Below, piece by piece: positions 30,672 through 42,124 of a stretch of 64,000 nt of DNA (the stretch's first letter is position 1; every line of letters starts with the position of its first letter). The notes under the pieces are model-generated. The model was given only the letters and a program-made list of their open reading frames with translations, was not told the DNA's origin and searched no databases. This DNA is from Virgibacillus proomii. GTDB taxonomy: Bacteria > Bacillota > Bacilli > Bacillales > Amphibacillaceae. The DNA lies in NCBI RefSeq assembly GCF_018916875.1, contig NZ_JAHLNO010000021.1:1-64000 (forward strand), given 5' to 3'. Made by a program: the position numbers and the translations under genes.

Positions 30672-31289
30672 ATGGAAAAATCAAAAAATAATCAAAATAA
30701 AATAACTGCTGGCTTGTTGGCCGTATATTTATTTGTATTAACATGGATTATACTCTTTAAAATGCAATTTTCATTTCAAGACTTGCCGGATTTTAGGGGA
30801 ATCAACTTAATCCCTTTTGCTGGTTCAGTTATTGTTAATGATCAAATAGATTTTAATGAAATAATCTGGAATGTACTTGCATTTATCCCATTTGGAATTT
30901 ATATCAGTATGCTAAAACCAAATTGGTCTTTCTTGAAAAAGATTGCAGTAATAGCAGGAGTTAGTTTGTTATTTGAAGTATTGCAATTCATCTTTGCTAT
31001 AGGAGGTAGCGATATAACTGACCTTATGGGAAATACATTAGGTGGAATTATTGGAGTTGGAGTTTATATTGTATTTTGTAAGCTGTTTAGTACAAAAGCA
31101 AATAAAATCCTTAATGTTTTAGCTTCAATCGGAACGATATGCATTTTGGCATTAGTGCTGTTATTAATAAGTGGTTTTATTATTTATAAATTTCATGTAA
31201 TTGGAGAATTGCTGTTCATGAAAATTAACAGAGGGTATACCATCAATGACTTTGATACAGCAGGTTCTTTATTTATAAAACAAGAATGA
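30672..31289 (+). CDS. VanZ family membrane protein
   Basis: A 205-residue protein with five to six membrane segments. The VanZ core is readable as INLIPFAGSVIVNDQIDFNE, NVLAFIPFGIYISML and SLLFEVLQFIFAIGGSDITD followed by a conserved NTLGGIIG. Start at ATG 30672, ten bases after GAGG. VanZ-like proteins are widespread; low-level teicoplanin resistance is known for the namesake, and most homologues have no defined role. It is monocistronic here. Confidence 0.85.
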   Translation: MEKSKNNQNKITAGLLAVYLFVLTWIILFKMQFSFQDLPDFRGINLIPFAGSVIVNDQIDFNEIIWNVLAFIPFGIYISMLKPNWSFLKKIAVIAGVSLLFEVLQFIFAIGGSDITDLMGNTLGGIIGVGVYIVFCKLFSTKANKILNVLASIGTICILALVLLLISGFIIYKFHVIGELLFMKINRGYTINDFDTAGSLFIKQE

Positions 31290-31310
31290 CAAATATCACA
31301 AGCCACCTAT

Positions 31311-32045
31311 TTTGAACTGCCCCCTGTCAAGTAGACAGTGGAAATAATAAAAATGCTTTAAACGGCTTGAGCTCTGTATTCCAATGGCTTAAGCCGTTTA
31401 ATCTTTCTTGATATCATTCGTGATTGTAAAACTGAATATAGTCATTTATTGCTTGTGGAACGTTTCAAATGTCTCATACTCATGTAGATAATACTTTTCA
31501 CACTTCAACGTTCCCCAAAAAGATTCCATTGGCCCATTATCAATACATCATCCTACACGTGAATACTATGAATCATCTCTTTTTCATCTATCTTTCTTTT
31601 AAATCCGTGCGATGTATATTGATAACCACGATCACTATAAAGTAATGGTCGTTCTCCATCTTTTCAAAGTAGCTGTTGCTATATCAAATGTCTTCAATAC
31701 CAATTCATTATTGTTAGATTGACCGAGTACATAACTGACAATCGAGCCATCGTATAGGTCTAAAATCGCGCTTAAATAAGCCTTCTGAGAAGACCCATAT
31801 TTGAATTCGGTCACATCGGTTCCCATTTTTCATTCGGTTTATTAGCTATAAATTCACGGTTTAATAGATTCTTTAGCGACATGTTGAGCAGGAGAAGAAC
31901 TATTTTCTACGGATCACTGATTGTAATCCTGCAAGTTGCATTAAACGATAAATGCGGTTGTGATTGAACATTTTTCTTTATTTCCGATTCAATATTTAAT
32001 GTCATTCTTCGATAACCATAAACTGTAGTGGACTTTCACCACCAA
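31311..32045 (-). mobile_element. IS3-family insertion sequence remnant
   Basis: A minus-strand transposase is readable in pieces: TDVTEFKYGSSQKAYLSAIL and DLYDGSIVSYVLGQSNNNEL carry the first and second Asp of the DDE core, and DNGPMESFWGTLKCEKYY the Glu. Frames are broken repeatedly. The end near 31311 (TGAACTGCCCCCTGTCAAG) looks like an IS3-type terminal repeat. OrfA is not intact. Confidence 0.8.
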
Positions 32046-32071
32046 ATTATCACCCATGCCAGGCGCACAAT

Positions 32072-32104
32072 AAAAAAACCTTATTCAATGTCGAATAAGG
32101 TTAA
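32072..32104 (-). terminator. Minus-strand terminator
   Basis: Read on the minus strand, AACCTTATTC and GAATAAGGTT form a ten-base-pair stem followed by seven T. It lies beyond repeat copy A and probably ends the sda operon transcript. Confidence 0.8.
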
Positions 32105-32130
32105 GGGGTCTGACCTTACTTTTTTTTCCT

Positions 32131-32310
32131 ACCATGTAAGGTGCCGTAAGACGCCCGCTTCAAGAGGCTCGAGTTGATACAAAAGGGTCTAAGTGGGAGA
32201 AAACGGCACCTAAATGCCCGATTCGTTCAAGGCCTTAGGTCATACCCTTCTAGGTACTAACATTCAGTAGGAGATGAAAAAAACTCCTACTGAATGAAGT
32301 TTCACTTTAT
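32131..32310 (+). repeat. Structured repeat copy A
   Basis: One of seven related repeats. It keeps the left stem AGGTGCCGT/ACGGCACCT, the inner CTT/AAG-GGG stem, the segment ATGCCCGATTCGTTCAAGG, and the right-end hairpin CATTCAGTAGGAG/CTCCTACTGAATG followed by AAGTTTCACTTTAT. Its first bases (TACCATG) differ from the CCCGCATG of the others. It lies downstream of the serine operon, after the sdaC stop. Confidence 0.85.
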
Positions 32311-32370
32311 TTAAACCATTTGGGACAGTGAACCTGTCCCTCTGAATCACCTAAGAAAAAGTCTAGTAGA

Positions 32371-33699
32371 TTAGAACAATGCTTTAATACTTGATAGAAC
32401 TACTAGTATGCCCACAATAATGACAAATGCGTTGCTAATATAACTTTTTTTGAATTTAGCTAGTGCAGGCACTTTATAGATTGCAAACATTGGTAATAAG
32501 AATAAAATTAGTGCAATTAGTGGTGCATTAATCATATCGATAAGATCAAGAATACTTGGGTTTGCATAAGCAACGAGCCAGCATGTTACGATCATAAATC
32601 CAATAATGATGTTCTTCACTGTTTTACCATTCAAATTTTTTCCGCGAGATTTAGCGGCCTGCACAATAATGTCTTCTAATCCTTCATATGCACCTACATA
32701 ATGGCCAAGGAAAGATTTTGTAATGGCAATGAAAGCAATGATAGGAGCTGCATATGCGAATAACGGCATACTATATTTATTAGCAAGATAAGAAAGGATT
32801 GGCAAGTTTTGTTCTTTAGCAAGTGCAAGATCACCAGAAGTCACACTTAGGACAGTACTGAATACAAAGAACAATACAACAGAAATTGTCATGATATAAC
32901 ATACTTTTTGAATTTGGGCACATTTGCGGTCTACATTATCAATTCCATAGGTTTCCCGTTGTTTCATAACAAAAGTAGATATCATAGGAGAATGGTTAAA
33001 CGAAAATACGATGATTGGTAGGATAAACCAAGCCATTCCTAAAATAGTTTTAAAACCTACTCCTCCATCTGCAGATGCAAAATTACCAGCTAAACTTAAA
33101 TTTGCTAAATCCCATTGTGGAATTAAATATAGAGATAGAAACACTAGAGCTGCTATAAATGGATATACAATCCAGCTCATTACTTTTACAGTAACATCAT
33201 GACCAAAATTCACGATAAATATTAGACCGAGAACCAAAATAAGTGATAGTATAATTCTAGGTGGTGCTTGCATGCTCAATTGATTCTCCATGAAACTACC
33301 TGCAGTATTGGTTAAGGAAACTGCATACATTAGTAATATTGCATAGATCGAAAAGAAATAGATGATATTAAAAATTACACTTGCTTTATTCCCGAAATAC
33401 TCCCTTACCGTAGCTGTAATTCCCTCACCAGCTGATTCGGAAGAGTAGATCATTTTAGCCATCGCTCTATGTGAAAAGTACATGACAGGGAATGCAAGTA
33501 CCGTAATTAAAAGTAAAGATAATATACCCCCTGCCCCAGCATTAATTGGTAAAAAGAGTACACCTGCCCCAATGGCTGTTCCAAAAAGACTCATCGCCCA
33601 AGTGGTATCTTGCATATACCATTTATTAGGGTCTTTATATTGTTTAACATCTTCTGTAGTTTTTTCAACTTCATGTACTTTAGCTGCATTTTGACTCAT
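32371..33699 (-). CDS. sdaC: Serine/threonine:H+ symporter family permease (SdaC/HAAAP)
   Basis: A 442-residue permease with 11 membrane segments. The HAAAP-family start of TM1 is visible as GTAIGAGVLFLPINAGAGG, and the N-terminus is soluble (about 40 residues). It is the last gene of a minus-strand unit after sdaAB and sdaAA, so its substrate is very likely L-serine, imported for deamination to pyruvate. Symbol by family and context. Confidence 0.85.
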   Translation of the reverse strand: MSQNAAKVHEVEKTTEDVKQYKDPNKWYMQDTTWAMSLFGTAIGAGVLFLPINAGAGGILSLLLITVLAFPVMYFSHRAMAKMIYSSESAGEGITATVREYFGNKASVIFNIIYFFSIYAILLMYAVSLTNTAGSFMENQLSMQAPPRIILSLILVLGLIFIVNFGHDVTVKVMSWIVYPFIAALVFLSLYLIPQWDLANLSLAGNFASADGGVGFKTILGMAWFILPIIVFSFNHSPMISTFVMKQRETYGIDNVDRKCAQIQKVCYIMTISVVLFFVFSTVLSVTSGDLALAKEQNLPILSYLANKYSMPLFAYAAPIIAFIAITKSFLGHYVGAYEGLEDIIVQAAKSRGKNLNGKTVKNIIIGFMIVTCWLVAYANPSILDLIDMINAPLIALILFLLPMFAIYKVPALAKFKKSYISNAFVIIVGILVVLSSIKALF

Positions 33700-33794
33700 T
33701 TTAATTTCCTCCTTGTGAGGTATGGATTTTAATTATTGTTCATAAATTCACAATTTGTTAGAAAAATATATTTTATTACAAAATGGTTAAAATC

Positions 33795-34676
33795 TTATTG
33801 TTCTTTTCCAAGAATTTTATTTTTAATAGCAATTCCTGTTGGTGTGTCTGCAACCCCACCTAAGCCAGTTTCCCTTAATTCCCGAGGCATCCGTCTACCT
33901 ACTCTATACATTGCTTCAACTACTTCATCAGCATTTATCAGGTTGTTTACACCAGCTAATGCCAGATCTGCTGCCACTAATGCATTAGCCGTTCCGACGG
34001 CATTTCTTTTTACACAAGGAATCTCTACCAAACCTGCGACTGGATCACAAACTAAACCGAGTAAATTTTGTAGTGCGGTTGAGAAAGCATGGGCTGATTG
34101 CTCTGGTGTTCCTCCTGCAGCTTCTACTGCCGCTGCAGCCGCCATTGCCGAGGCACTACCTACTTCAGCTTGACATCCTCCTAAAGCTCCTGCAATACAC
34201 GCATTATTCGCTACAATCATTCCAAATAATGCTGAAGTAAACAGAAAATGAACCTGTTCCTCACGACTTAACTGTAACGTTTCTTTAATGGTAAAAAGTA
34301 CACCCGGTATTGTTCCACTTGCTCCAGCTGTTGGCGTTGCACAAATAACTCCCATAGCCGCATTCACTTCATTTGTACCTATTGCACTCTGGACGCCTCT
34401 CATCATCATATCGCCAGAAAGTGTTTTTCCACTTTCACGATATTTTTTAATTTTAACCGCATCTCCTCCAGTTAATCCAGTCGGCGAAAATACGCCATCG
34501 CCCTCAGTACTTTTCTTTACAGCATTTTCCATCGTTTCTAAGTTTTTTTCCATCTTCTTCCAAGATTCGTCAAAAGTAGATCTTGTTACTTCCATTTCCT
34601 GTTTTATTGCTAATTCATAAATGGGTACTTGTCTTTCATTTGCTGCATCTACTATTTCTTTAATGGACATATACAT
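33795..34676 (-). CDS. sdaAA: L-serine dehydratase, iron-sulfur-dependent, alpha subunit
   Basis: A 293-residue subunit that, with SdaAB, converts L-serine to pyruvate and ammonia using an oxygen-sensitive [4Fe-4S] cluster. Cluster-type cysteines lie in MGVICATPTAGASG, GGCQAEVGSAS, LVCDPVAGLVEIPC. Length matches the family. A GGGGGTGA ribosome site precedes the start; it lies 22 bases after sdaAB. Confidence 0.92.
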   Translation of the reverse strand: MYMSIKEIVDAANERQVPIYELAIKQEMEVTRSTFDESWKKMEKNLETMENAVKKSTEGDGVFSPTGLTGGDAVKIKKYRESGKTLSGDMMMRGVQSAIGTNEVNAAMGVICATPTAGASGTIPGVLFTIKETLQLSREEQVHFLFTSALFGMIVANNACIAGALGGCQAEVGSASAMAAAAAVEAAGGTPEQSAHAFSTALQNLLGLVCDPVAGLVEIPCVKRNAVGTANALVAADLALAGVNNLINADEVVEAMYRVGRRMPRELRETGLGGVADTPTGIAIKNKILGKEQ

Positions 34677-34698
34677 ACCTGTTCACCCCCTGGTGTAA

Positions 34699-35391
34699 TT
34701 AAAGTATAATGATATTAGCTATCTCACTGAGTTTTTCTAATTCTTTCCGGGCATCACTACTTAATTGTGAATCCAAATCTAATTGGTATAAGTATTTTCC
34801 GTCTTTTTCCAAATTGATGGAGTTATTAATATCCACATCGTATTTTTTAAAGATTCTGTGTAATTCAAGTTCAAGATTATTTCTGTCCGAAATCGCTATC
34901 ATTATTGGTAATGAACCTTGAGGATTTAAGCTAAATCCATCGATTTCAATATGTTTCACTTTAATTAATCCGCCACCGACTGAAATACCCACTGTTCGAA
35001 TACATCGAATATCATCCTCGAGATAAATATCAGCAGTATTTGGATGACCGGCAGGACTATCACCTGATTCTTCTAAAAAGGTGATGTCAATGCCTTGAGA
35101 TTCTGCTATTTTAATAGCATCTGGTACCCTGCTATCATCAGCCTCAAAACCTAATATACCGGAAATGATGGCAAAATCAGTTCCGTGTCCTTTATGAGTT
35201 TCTGCAAATGATTCATAATACTTTACCACAACTTTTTTTGGAAGACCTTTAAATAATTTATTTGCAACCAATCCCATGGCTAAAGCACCTGCCGTATGTG
35301 AACTTGAGGGCCCGATCATAACTGGTCCAATCACATCAAAACAACTTTTGTAACTAACATTCTTTTTTTCTTTAATCGATACTACGCTCAT
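34699..35391 (-). CDS. sdaAB: L-serine dehydratase, iron-sulfur-dependent, beta subunit
   Basis: A 230-residue subunit with the conserved DVIGPVMIGPSSSHTAGA segment near the N-terminus, an AGHPNTADI stretch in the middle and an ACT-like C-terminal domain (about 145-225, HIEIDGFSLNPQGSLPIMIA). Start chosen at ATG 35391, after AAGGGAGGA. First gene of the sdaAB-sdaAA-sdaC unit. The control probably involves the YheO-type regulator at 37161. Confidence 0.92.
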   Translation of the reverse strand: MSVVSIKEKKNVSYKSCFDVIGPVMIGPSSSHTAGALAMGLVANKLFKGLPKKVVVKYYESFAETHKGHGTDFAIISGILGFEADDSRVPDAIKIAESQGIDITFLEESGDSPAGHPNTADIYLEDDIRCIRTVGISVGGGLIKVKHIEIDGFSLNPQGSLPIMIAISDRNNLELELHRIFKKYDVDINNSINLEKDGKYLYQLDLDSQLSSDARKELEKLSEIANIIIL

Positions 35392-35394
35392 GGC

Positions 35395-35984
35395 CAATCC
35401 TCCCTTGAATTTAATGGTATTATTTACTGGAATAATCTTGCAATAACATTTATTAAAAATTAAAACATACAACTAAATCAAATTTGGTTAAATTTTACAT
35501 GAAAGTGCTTCTAAATAAGAATGGAGTACCAATTATTTCAAATTCTCATTGAACTGTGGAGAAATTTTTTTTTGCTTCTTCAATTGGAGCTTACTAATTA
35601 CGAATCTAAGCTTCTATAACTCTTTTATCACTTGTACTAGAAATGATTTGACATGTGCAACAATAAAAGTAGACACATAATAAATTTTATTAATTAGATT
35701 CCTTTATTACTGATAGAAAGAACTATATAAAATCGCTTTCAAAACACACCAAATAATCCATCAGAATACCTTTTTATTCTATTATTCCTGTTTTGAGTTC
35801 CCCTCCTATATTATTATTTTGAAAAGATCTAAGGACAAGATTTCACAAGTTTCTAAGAAAAACCATATAATGTCTCAATAGATAATTATCAATATAATAA
35901 TTTATTATTACAAGTTAAAGATATCACATAAAAAATATAGCGTCAATATGGTGTAATAAAAAAAGGACGTGCCATTAACGACGG
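35395..35984. other. Long AT-rich leader region of the sda operon
   Basis: Nearly 600 bases upstream of sdaAB without a gene. No clear riboswitch was recognised. The promoter of the operon should lie here. Several AT-rich inverted stretches near 35870-35930 could be regulator sites. Confidence 0.4.
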
Positions 35985-36766
35985 GGTTGTCCGATAAGTC
36001 CTTAAAAGTAAAGCAGCTAAAGAAAAATAAAACATTTTTCTTTAGCTGCTTTTTTATACTATAGGAAAGTATAAAATTTTAGGGTTTATAGTATAAGAAA
36101 AACTATAGCTTTCGCCATAAGGACTTGACGACAAGCCAAGTTTTTCTAAAATGAAAATTTTTTATGAAAGTAGCGAGGCGAAGCCCTGCTACTTTTACTA
36201 AGTTGTGGGCTAATGTCACAATTGCCAAACTCGATATGGCCTTGTCGAGTCCTCGGAAGGAAAACCTGTAGAACGACCGATTGCCTTTGATGTGATCGAA
36301 CACACTTTCTACTTTGCGCTGAGTGTAGAGAGTAGCTTTCTCTTCACATCTTTGCTTTCATTTCTTCAAACACCATATTCCAATGAACTTGTCGATTCCC
36401 CTTCGCTTTTGTACATGTTGGTTTTAATAGGCAATCCATATAATCTTCACATTCATATATTTTATAGCTTTGTTCATAACCAGACTTGTTCTTGTTCGTT
36501 TGGTATTTTTTAAACATCACTTTTCTTTCATTCGGGCAAATAAAATAGTCATCTTTATCATGATAGATCCAATTCTTTGCGTTTTGGGTGTCTTTTTTGT
36601 ATTTACGTCTCTTTTCTTTTATGTAGGTTCCGTACAGAATAAGATAATGAAATCGAGGCTCCTTTTCATCTCCAATCGCATATAAATAATTTTCTTTACT
36701 GCGATATCCTACATCCGCAATAACTGTCTTAGGCATTGGCGCCAAAGGTAGATACCAGCTTTGCAT
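35985..36766 (-). mobile_element. IS1182-family insertion sequence remnant
   Basis: The C-terminal half of an IS1182-type transposase is readable as PKTVIADVGYRSKENYLYAI (DDE region), CEDYMDCLLKPTCTKAKGNR (cysteine-rich part), and, after a shift near 36310, FDHIKGNRSFYRFSFRGLDK and IVTLAHNLVKVA. The end near 35985 has GGGGTTGTCCGATAAG, the usual IS1182 terminal repeat. The N-terminal half and the other end are missing. It separates the sda operon from its probable regulator. Confidence 0.85.
36005..36056 (+). terminator. Strong hairpin at IS1182 end
   Basis: AAAGCAGCTAAAGAAAAA pairs with TTTTTCTTTAGCTGCTTT over 18 bases and is followed by further T residues. Probably the transcription barrier of the insertion sequence. 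Confidence 0.7.
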
Positions 36767-36769
36767 CCG

Positions 36770-37155
36770 AAAAAACCTTTTTAAACCATTATTATAGTAA
36801 AATGTTGTAATTCAATAGTATATCGTGAAGACTAAGGCCCCCCAGCCAGCCCCTTACTTAAAAATTTTAGTAAGGAACTTCTTCTAGGGTCCAAAATATT
36901 AACTTATAATCAAAACTTCCAATCGTATCACGGACGACTTAACTATTTTCATATTTGTAATAGAGTTTCATAGAACAAAAGAAATAAAGTATGGCTTAAC
37001 TTTTTCCGATCTGTATTATTTATACAAATTTCCCAACAATCTACCTGTTTTCTAGTCTTCTAGATATTATCGCCATATTAAATCCCCGCTCTTTTAATGG
37101 ATGCGCTTGGAAAAAATCTTCATATAGTCACCCAATAATTCATGATATTAAATGG
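36770..37155. other. Intergenic stretch, no gene recognised
   Basis: A GC-rich patch at 36838-36860 (CCCCAGCCAGCCCCTTAC) begins an imperfect inverted repeat around TTACTTAAAAATTTTAGTAA. Otherwise AT-rich without open frames. Confidence 0.4.
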
Positions 37156-37160
37156 AAAAT

Positions 37161-37829
37161 TTATTTATTTTCGTTAAGTGATACTATACGTAGATAACGA
37201 TAAACACTTGATTCAGCCATTCCCATTACTTTAGCAACGTCATTTACAGTACCTTTAATATCAAATACACCATATTCCTTTAATTTGGAAATAGCAAGTT
37301 TTTTTTGTTCAGGTGATAATTGAGCGCCAGATTCTAATATATCTTTGTCTATTTGTGTATAAATAATGTTCTGAATATTTTCAGTCAGTTTTTCAACGGG
37401 TTGTTCCTGTTCTGTTTTCTTGTCCATATACGCTATATCCCAGCTTAGATTAGCTAATTTTAATACATCTTTTGCGACCTTTCGATAGGTATCCACATCA
37501 AAGTTTATACATAAAAGACCTTGTAATTTACCTTCATGATCTTTTATAAACATGGTTGATGAACGAAATTTTTTACCTTTTGGTCCTTCTCCAACATAAT
37601 TTACAATAAAATCTTTTTTTAAATATACTTTTTCCTCAATTAACTTTTTTGCATAGTTGGTTAAGGAGCTATTTAATGACCTTCCACTTAATTCACCATG
37701 GACGATGTGACCAATGTGAGAACCTCCATCAGGATCTAAAACATGTAATACAAATTCATAATGAGATCCAAAAATTTCACCAAAATAATTCATTATATTT
37801 TTATAGTGTTGAAAAAGATGATTATCCAA
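37161..37829 (-). CDS. YheO-type PAS/HTH transcriptional regulator
   Basis: A 222-residue protein. Residues about 5-115 form the YheO-like PAS domain (FVLHVLDPDGGSHIGHIVHG), and residues 165-215 the HTH (YGVFDIKGTVNDVAKVMGMA, ESSVYRYL). Members such as DauR regulate amino-acid catabolism. Its position upstream on the same strand as the serine operon, with only an insertion remnant between, suggests control of serine uptake and deamination. Confidence 0.85.
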   Translation of the reverse strand: MDNHLFQHYKNIMNYFGEIFGSHYEFVLHVLDPDGGSHIGHIVHGELSGRSLNSSLTNYAKKLIEEKVYLKKDFIVNYVGEGPKGKKFRSSTMFIKDHEGKLQGLLCINFDVDTYRKVAKDVLKLANLSWDIAYMDKKTEQEQPVEKLTENIQNIIYTQIDKDILESGAQLSPEQKKLAISKLKEYGVFDIKGTVNDVAKVMGMAESSVYRYLRIVSLNENK

Positions 37830-37949
37830 CTTAGTACTCCTCCTTTTTATAAATCCTTCTTTTTGAATGTTTGGTTATAAATTTCCGAGATAATTTAAGT
37901 AAATCGTTTTTAATCATAAGTGGGTATTGCTACCACGCTTTATATCTTA

Positions 37950-39000
37950 TTATTACTAGGTACCTCGCTCGTGAACTACTCAACCTAAATCTTCGTGAGT
38001 GGGATTGCCCAATGACAGGGATGTGATGCAAGTAAGAACTTGCTGAAACTAGCCATGTAATTGGTATTTTTTCTAGGGATAGGGACTGCCCCTATAGCTT
38101 GCATCTTTGTTTTTATAGCCACAGTACGAACATAGCTGACTACTTGCATAGCTTTTAGGAGCGATGATCAAATCACGACCTTTCCACTTTGCTTTGTAGT
38201 CAAGATATTCTCTGAATTTAGACCAAGATACTTCACTGATTGCTTTGGCTAGTTTATGATTCTTTTGCATATTCTTCACTTTCAAGTCTTCAATCACAAT
38301 CACTTGATTTTCGTTTGTGATGTCATTACTTATTTTGTGAAGAAAATCATTGCGTTGATTCCTATTTTTTCATGAAGTTTAGCAACTTGCAGTCTAGTTT
38401 TCTCTCTATTCTTAGAGCCTTTCTTTGTGCGTGACAAAGAACGTTGCAAAAAAGCTAATATTTTTCAACCATTTAGGATTTTCGTACTTTTTACCATTAG
38501 ACAATATTGCAAAGTCTTTTAGACCAACATCAATTCCGACTTTTGTATCAAGTTTTGGAAATAATTGTTCATTATCTTCTACTAATACAGAAGCGAAATA
38601 TTTTTGTAGGTGTTTTAGAAATGGTTACAGACTTAATCAAGCCAAAAAATTGTCTATATTGCTTCATTCTTACCATTGTCTTTAATTTTGGCAGTTTGAT
38701 GTAGCCATTCTCAATGTACACGGTTCCTTTTTGATTGTTTGTTGTATAGCTCTCGATAATTGTCTTTCTTGTTCTTGAATTTTGGAAAACCCACTGATTT
38801 ATCACGAAAGAAATGAGCATATGCTTTGTTCAAGTTCATTTTGCATTAGCCAAGGCAAGGGCTATCCACTTCCTTGAGAAAAGGAAATTCAGCCTTATAT
38901 TGTGCAGGGGTAGCGCATTTAATAGATTTATCCATTTTTTCTTGTATTCCTTGTAAGAATTGATTCTATCAGCAAGCATTTTTTGTATACAAACCGTACA
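37950..39000 (-). mobile_element. IS200/IS605-type TnpB remnant with right-end structure
   Basis: Minus-strand TnpB fragments run from the N-terminal ATPAQYKAEFPFLKE (about 38930) through NKAYAHFFRDKSVGFPKFK-like pieces to the C-terminal nuclease part KWKGRDLIIAPKSYASSQLC and zinc-finger CSYCGYKN. Frames are broken many times and the C-terminus is cut short. Beyond it (37950-38070) hairpin-forming sequence with AGTTCACGAGCGAGGTACC on the minus strand looks like the guide-RNA/right-end region of such elements. No TnpA is present. It is not obviously related to repeats A-G. Confidence 0.75.
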
Positions 39001-39268
39001 CACCCAAATGTTTTTTCGAAGAATAGTCGTTGTTCTGTATGAGGATATATACGATACTTATATCTTTTAACATCATTTACATCTACTTTCTGCCTTGTTT
39101 TTCAATATATTGTTTGATTGTTTATAGACGATTATAGAACAATATTTTGGTTTGCGCCAATCGAAAATTCATCTCCCACTTTCATTGGGCTACACCCTTC
39201 ACAGAAGTAAGAGAATTCTTTTCGGAAACCCAGTTAAATTGGAATAGCCCCTATTTTATTCATCAATA

Positions 39269-40558
<1,290 letters not shown>

Positions 40559-40574
40559 TTAGTTTAAAAATAGA

Positions 40575-40825
40575 CTCAAATAAAAAAACTTCCATCCCTA
40601 AAAAGGGACGGAAGTTTGATATCCGCGTTGCCACCCAAATTGCAAGTATTGTAAAAAATACTTACCTCTCGAAATAATATATCGGTTTCGCCGGCAGTAC
40701 TTACTCAAATTCTTTTCAGTACCACTCTCAAGGATGGATTCACAGGTCTTTACTACTGATTTTCACCTACCATCAGCTCTCTTAAAGTAAATTTACCTGT
40801 TACTATTTCCTGTCATCGATTTAAA
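40575..40825 (-). promoter_or_regulatory. T-box leader of serS (serine specifier)
   Basis: Read on the minus strand: stem I with AGAGAGCTGATGGTAGG, a plausible specifier UCC in GTGAATCCATCC, the T-box core TTTGGGTGGCAACGCGG, and a terminator (ACTTCCGTCCC/GGGATGGAAGT plus seven T). The base after UGG in the T-box is C, which pairs with discriminator G73 of tRNA-Ser. Both signals agree with serine. Confidence 0.93.
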
Positions 40826-40849
40826 AGTATGTGATTATTTTAACAATAT

Positions 40850-41845
40850 TATATCTAAATCATTTAAGATAGTCAAGATACATATACATTTATTTTGTAT
40901 TTACTTCCTAAAAATATTCAACCAACTAGTTCTTTCTCTACTTGTTGCTGCAATTTCATCTTGAGTTCTCATCATTATACGCAGGTAAGGCATCAGCCCT
41001 ATCGATTTACTAACAAATATGAAGATCAATCCCATCAGCTATTTGACTTTCGACCCGCTACCTAGAGAGTTTGTAAAAACAATAATATATACTAGGACAA
41101 GTGATAAAAATGGAATTGAATATAATTATGAATTAGGTGCACTCTGTATAAAGTTTAGTTTATTTAATTATTTTCAGTACAAATATGTATGGACAATAGA
41201 AAACAAGAAAAAAAAAAAGAATCCGATCAGACAGTTGAAAATGGATTCTTTTTCATTTTTTGGACAAAAATTCAACTTGCTGAAAAAATAGTCGCATTAG
41301 TTATAATAAATGTCTGACTGTAGGGAACAGAGGATGGAGTTGACGAATTATTTAATAATAAAATGGATTTTCTGTTTGGTTATTTACGACAAGTAATAGA
41401 AAAAGATAAATCTATACTAAATTTTCCTTGTGCAATTTCTCCATCCCTTATCAATAATAGACTTTATATTTTAAAAAAAAGCCGAGTTTCCTTAACTAAG
41501 GTATCGGCTTTTTTGTAAAATAATTTAGACTATATTCTTTTTCCTTCCCCTATGAACACAGAATTAATATAAATTTTATATTGGTGGTAAGATTTAGAAA
41601 AACGCAACTGATTTTTGAAGTAAATAAGTCGCTTCATTGCAAAACTTCTTAGTAACCTTAAATTTTTCCATTACAAATGGATGCCTTCAAAAACATTATT
41701 AATTTTATATTGGAGTAACATAAATGTAGGTACACAAAAATGTAATGCAAAGTTATCAGCCTTTTTTTCTTGTGGTATAGTTCATGGGCAAAATCTTCCT
41801 ACTGTTGTTCAGTAGATAACCTAGAATCAATTATTATTTCTTTTT
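40850..41845. other. Intergenic kilobase without a convincing gene
   Basis: A 90-codon frame at 41019-41291 has random composition and no ribosome site, so it is not called. A hairpin terminator is at 41473-41516 (AAAAAGCCGA...TCGGCTTTTTT). The rest is AT-rich. Confidence 0.5.
41473..41516. terminator. Bidirectional hairpin terminator
   Basis: AAAAAGCCGA pairs with TCGGCTTTTT, with an inner AACT/AAGGT bulged stem; A-run on one side and T-run on the other. No adjacent gene ends here, so it marks a lost transcript. Confidence 0.7.
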
Positions 41846-41848
41846 TAT

Positions 41849-41947
41849 CCCGCATGTAAGGTGCCGTAAGACTCCCACTTCAAGAGCCTCGAGTTGATAC
41901 AAAAGGGTCTAAGTGGGAGAAAACGGCACCTAAATGCCCGATTCGTT
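41849..41947 (+). repeat. Structured repeat copy B, 3'-truncated
   Basis: It starts TTAT|CCCGCATG and follows the family through the left stem and ATGCCCGATTCGTT, then stops abruptly where attachment-like sequence (GGCACAAGTCGTGGCACAC) begins. The right-end hairpin is absent. The break point suggests that another element or recombination replaced the right half. Confidence 0.85.
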
Positions 41948-42122
41948 GGCACAAGTCGTGGCACACTTTATATTAATATTCATGTTTTTAGTTTTGATAT
42001 TTCTTAAAATCCTTTAAAATCAACGATATTGCATTATATTGTATTAGCATAGTACTGAGTGGGAGTAGTAACAGGTGTGCCCTAAAAGTCCTTGGTAACA
42101 CAGGGATTTTAGGGCTTTATTA
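41948..42122. repeat. Attachment-like region with terminator (copy 2)
   Basis: Same order as 12285-12462: a GGCACA/TGGCACAC pair and TTTAT-rich start, about 90 AT-rich bases, GAGTGGGAGTAG, and a hairpin (GCCCTAAAAG...TTTTAGGGC). No integrase is next to it. It may be the far end or a second attachment scar of a Tn916-like element. Confidence 0.45.
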
Positions 42123-42124
42123 TT

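Noticed and set aside
38073-39000. TnpB remnant as parent of the repeat family A-G
   Set aside because: Its visible ends share no sequence with the CCCGCATG left end or CACTTTAT right end of the repeats.
41019-41291. 90-codon plus-strand frame
   Set aside because: No ribosome site, random composition, long lysine run, no neighbour relation.
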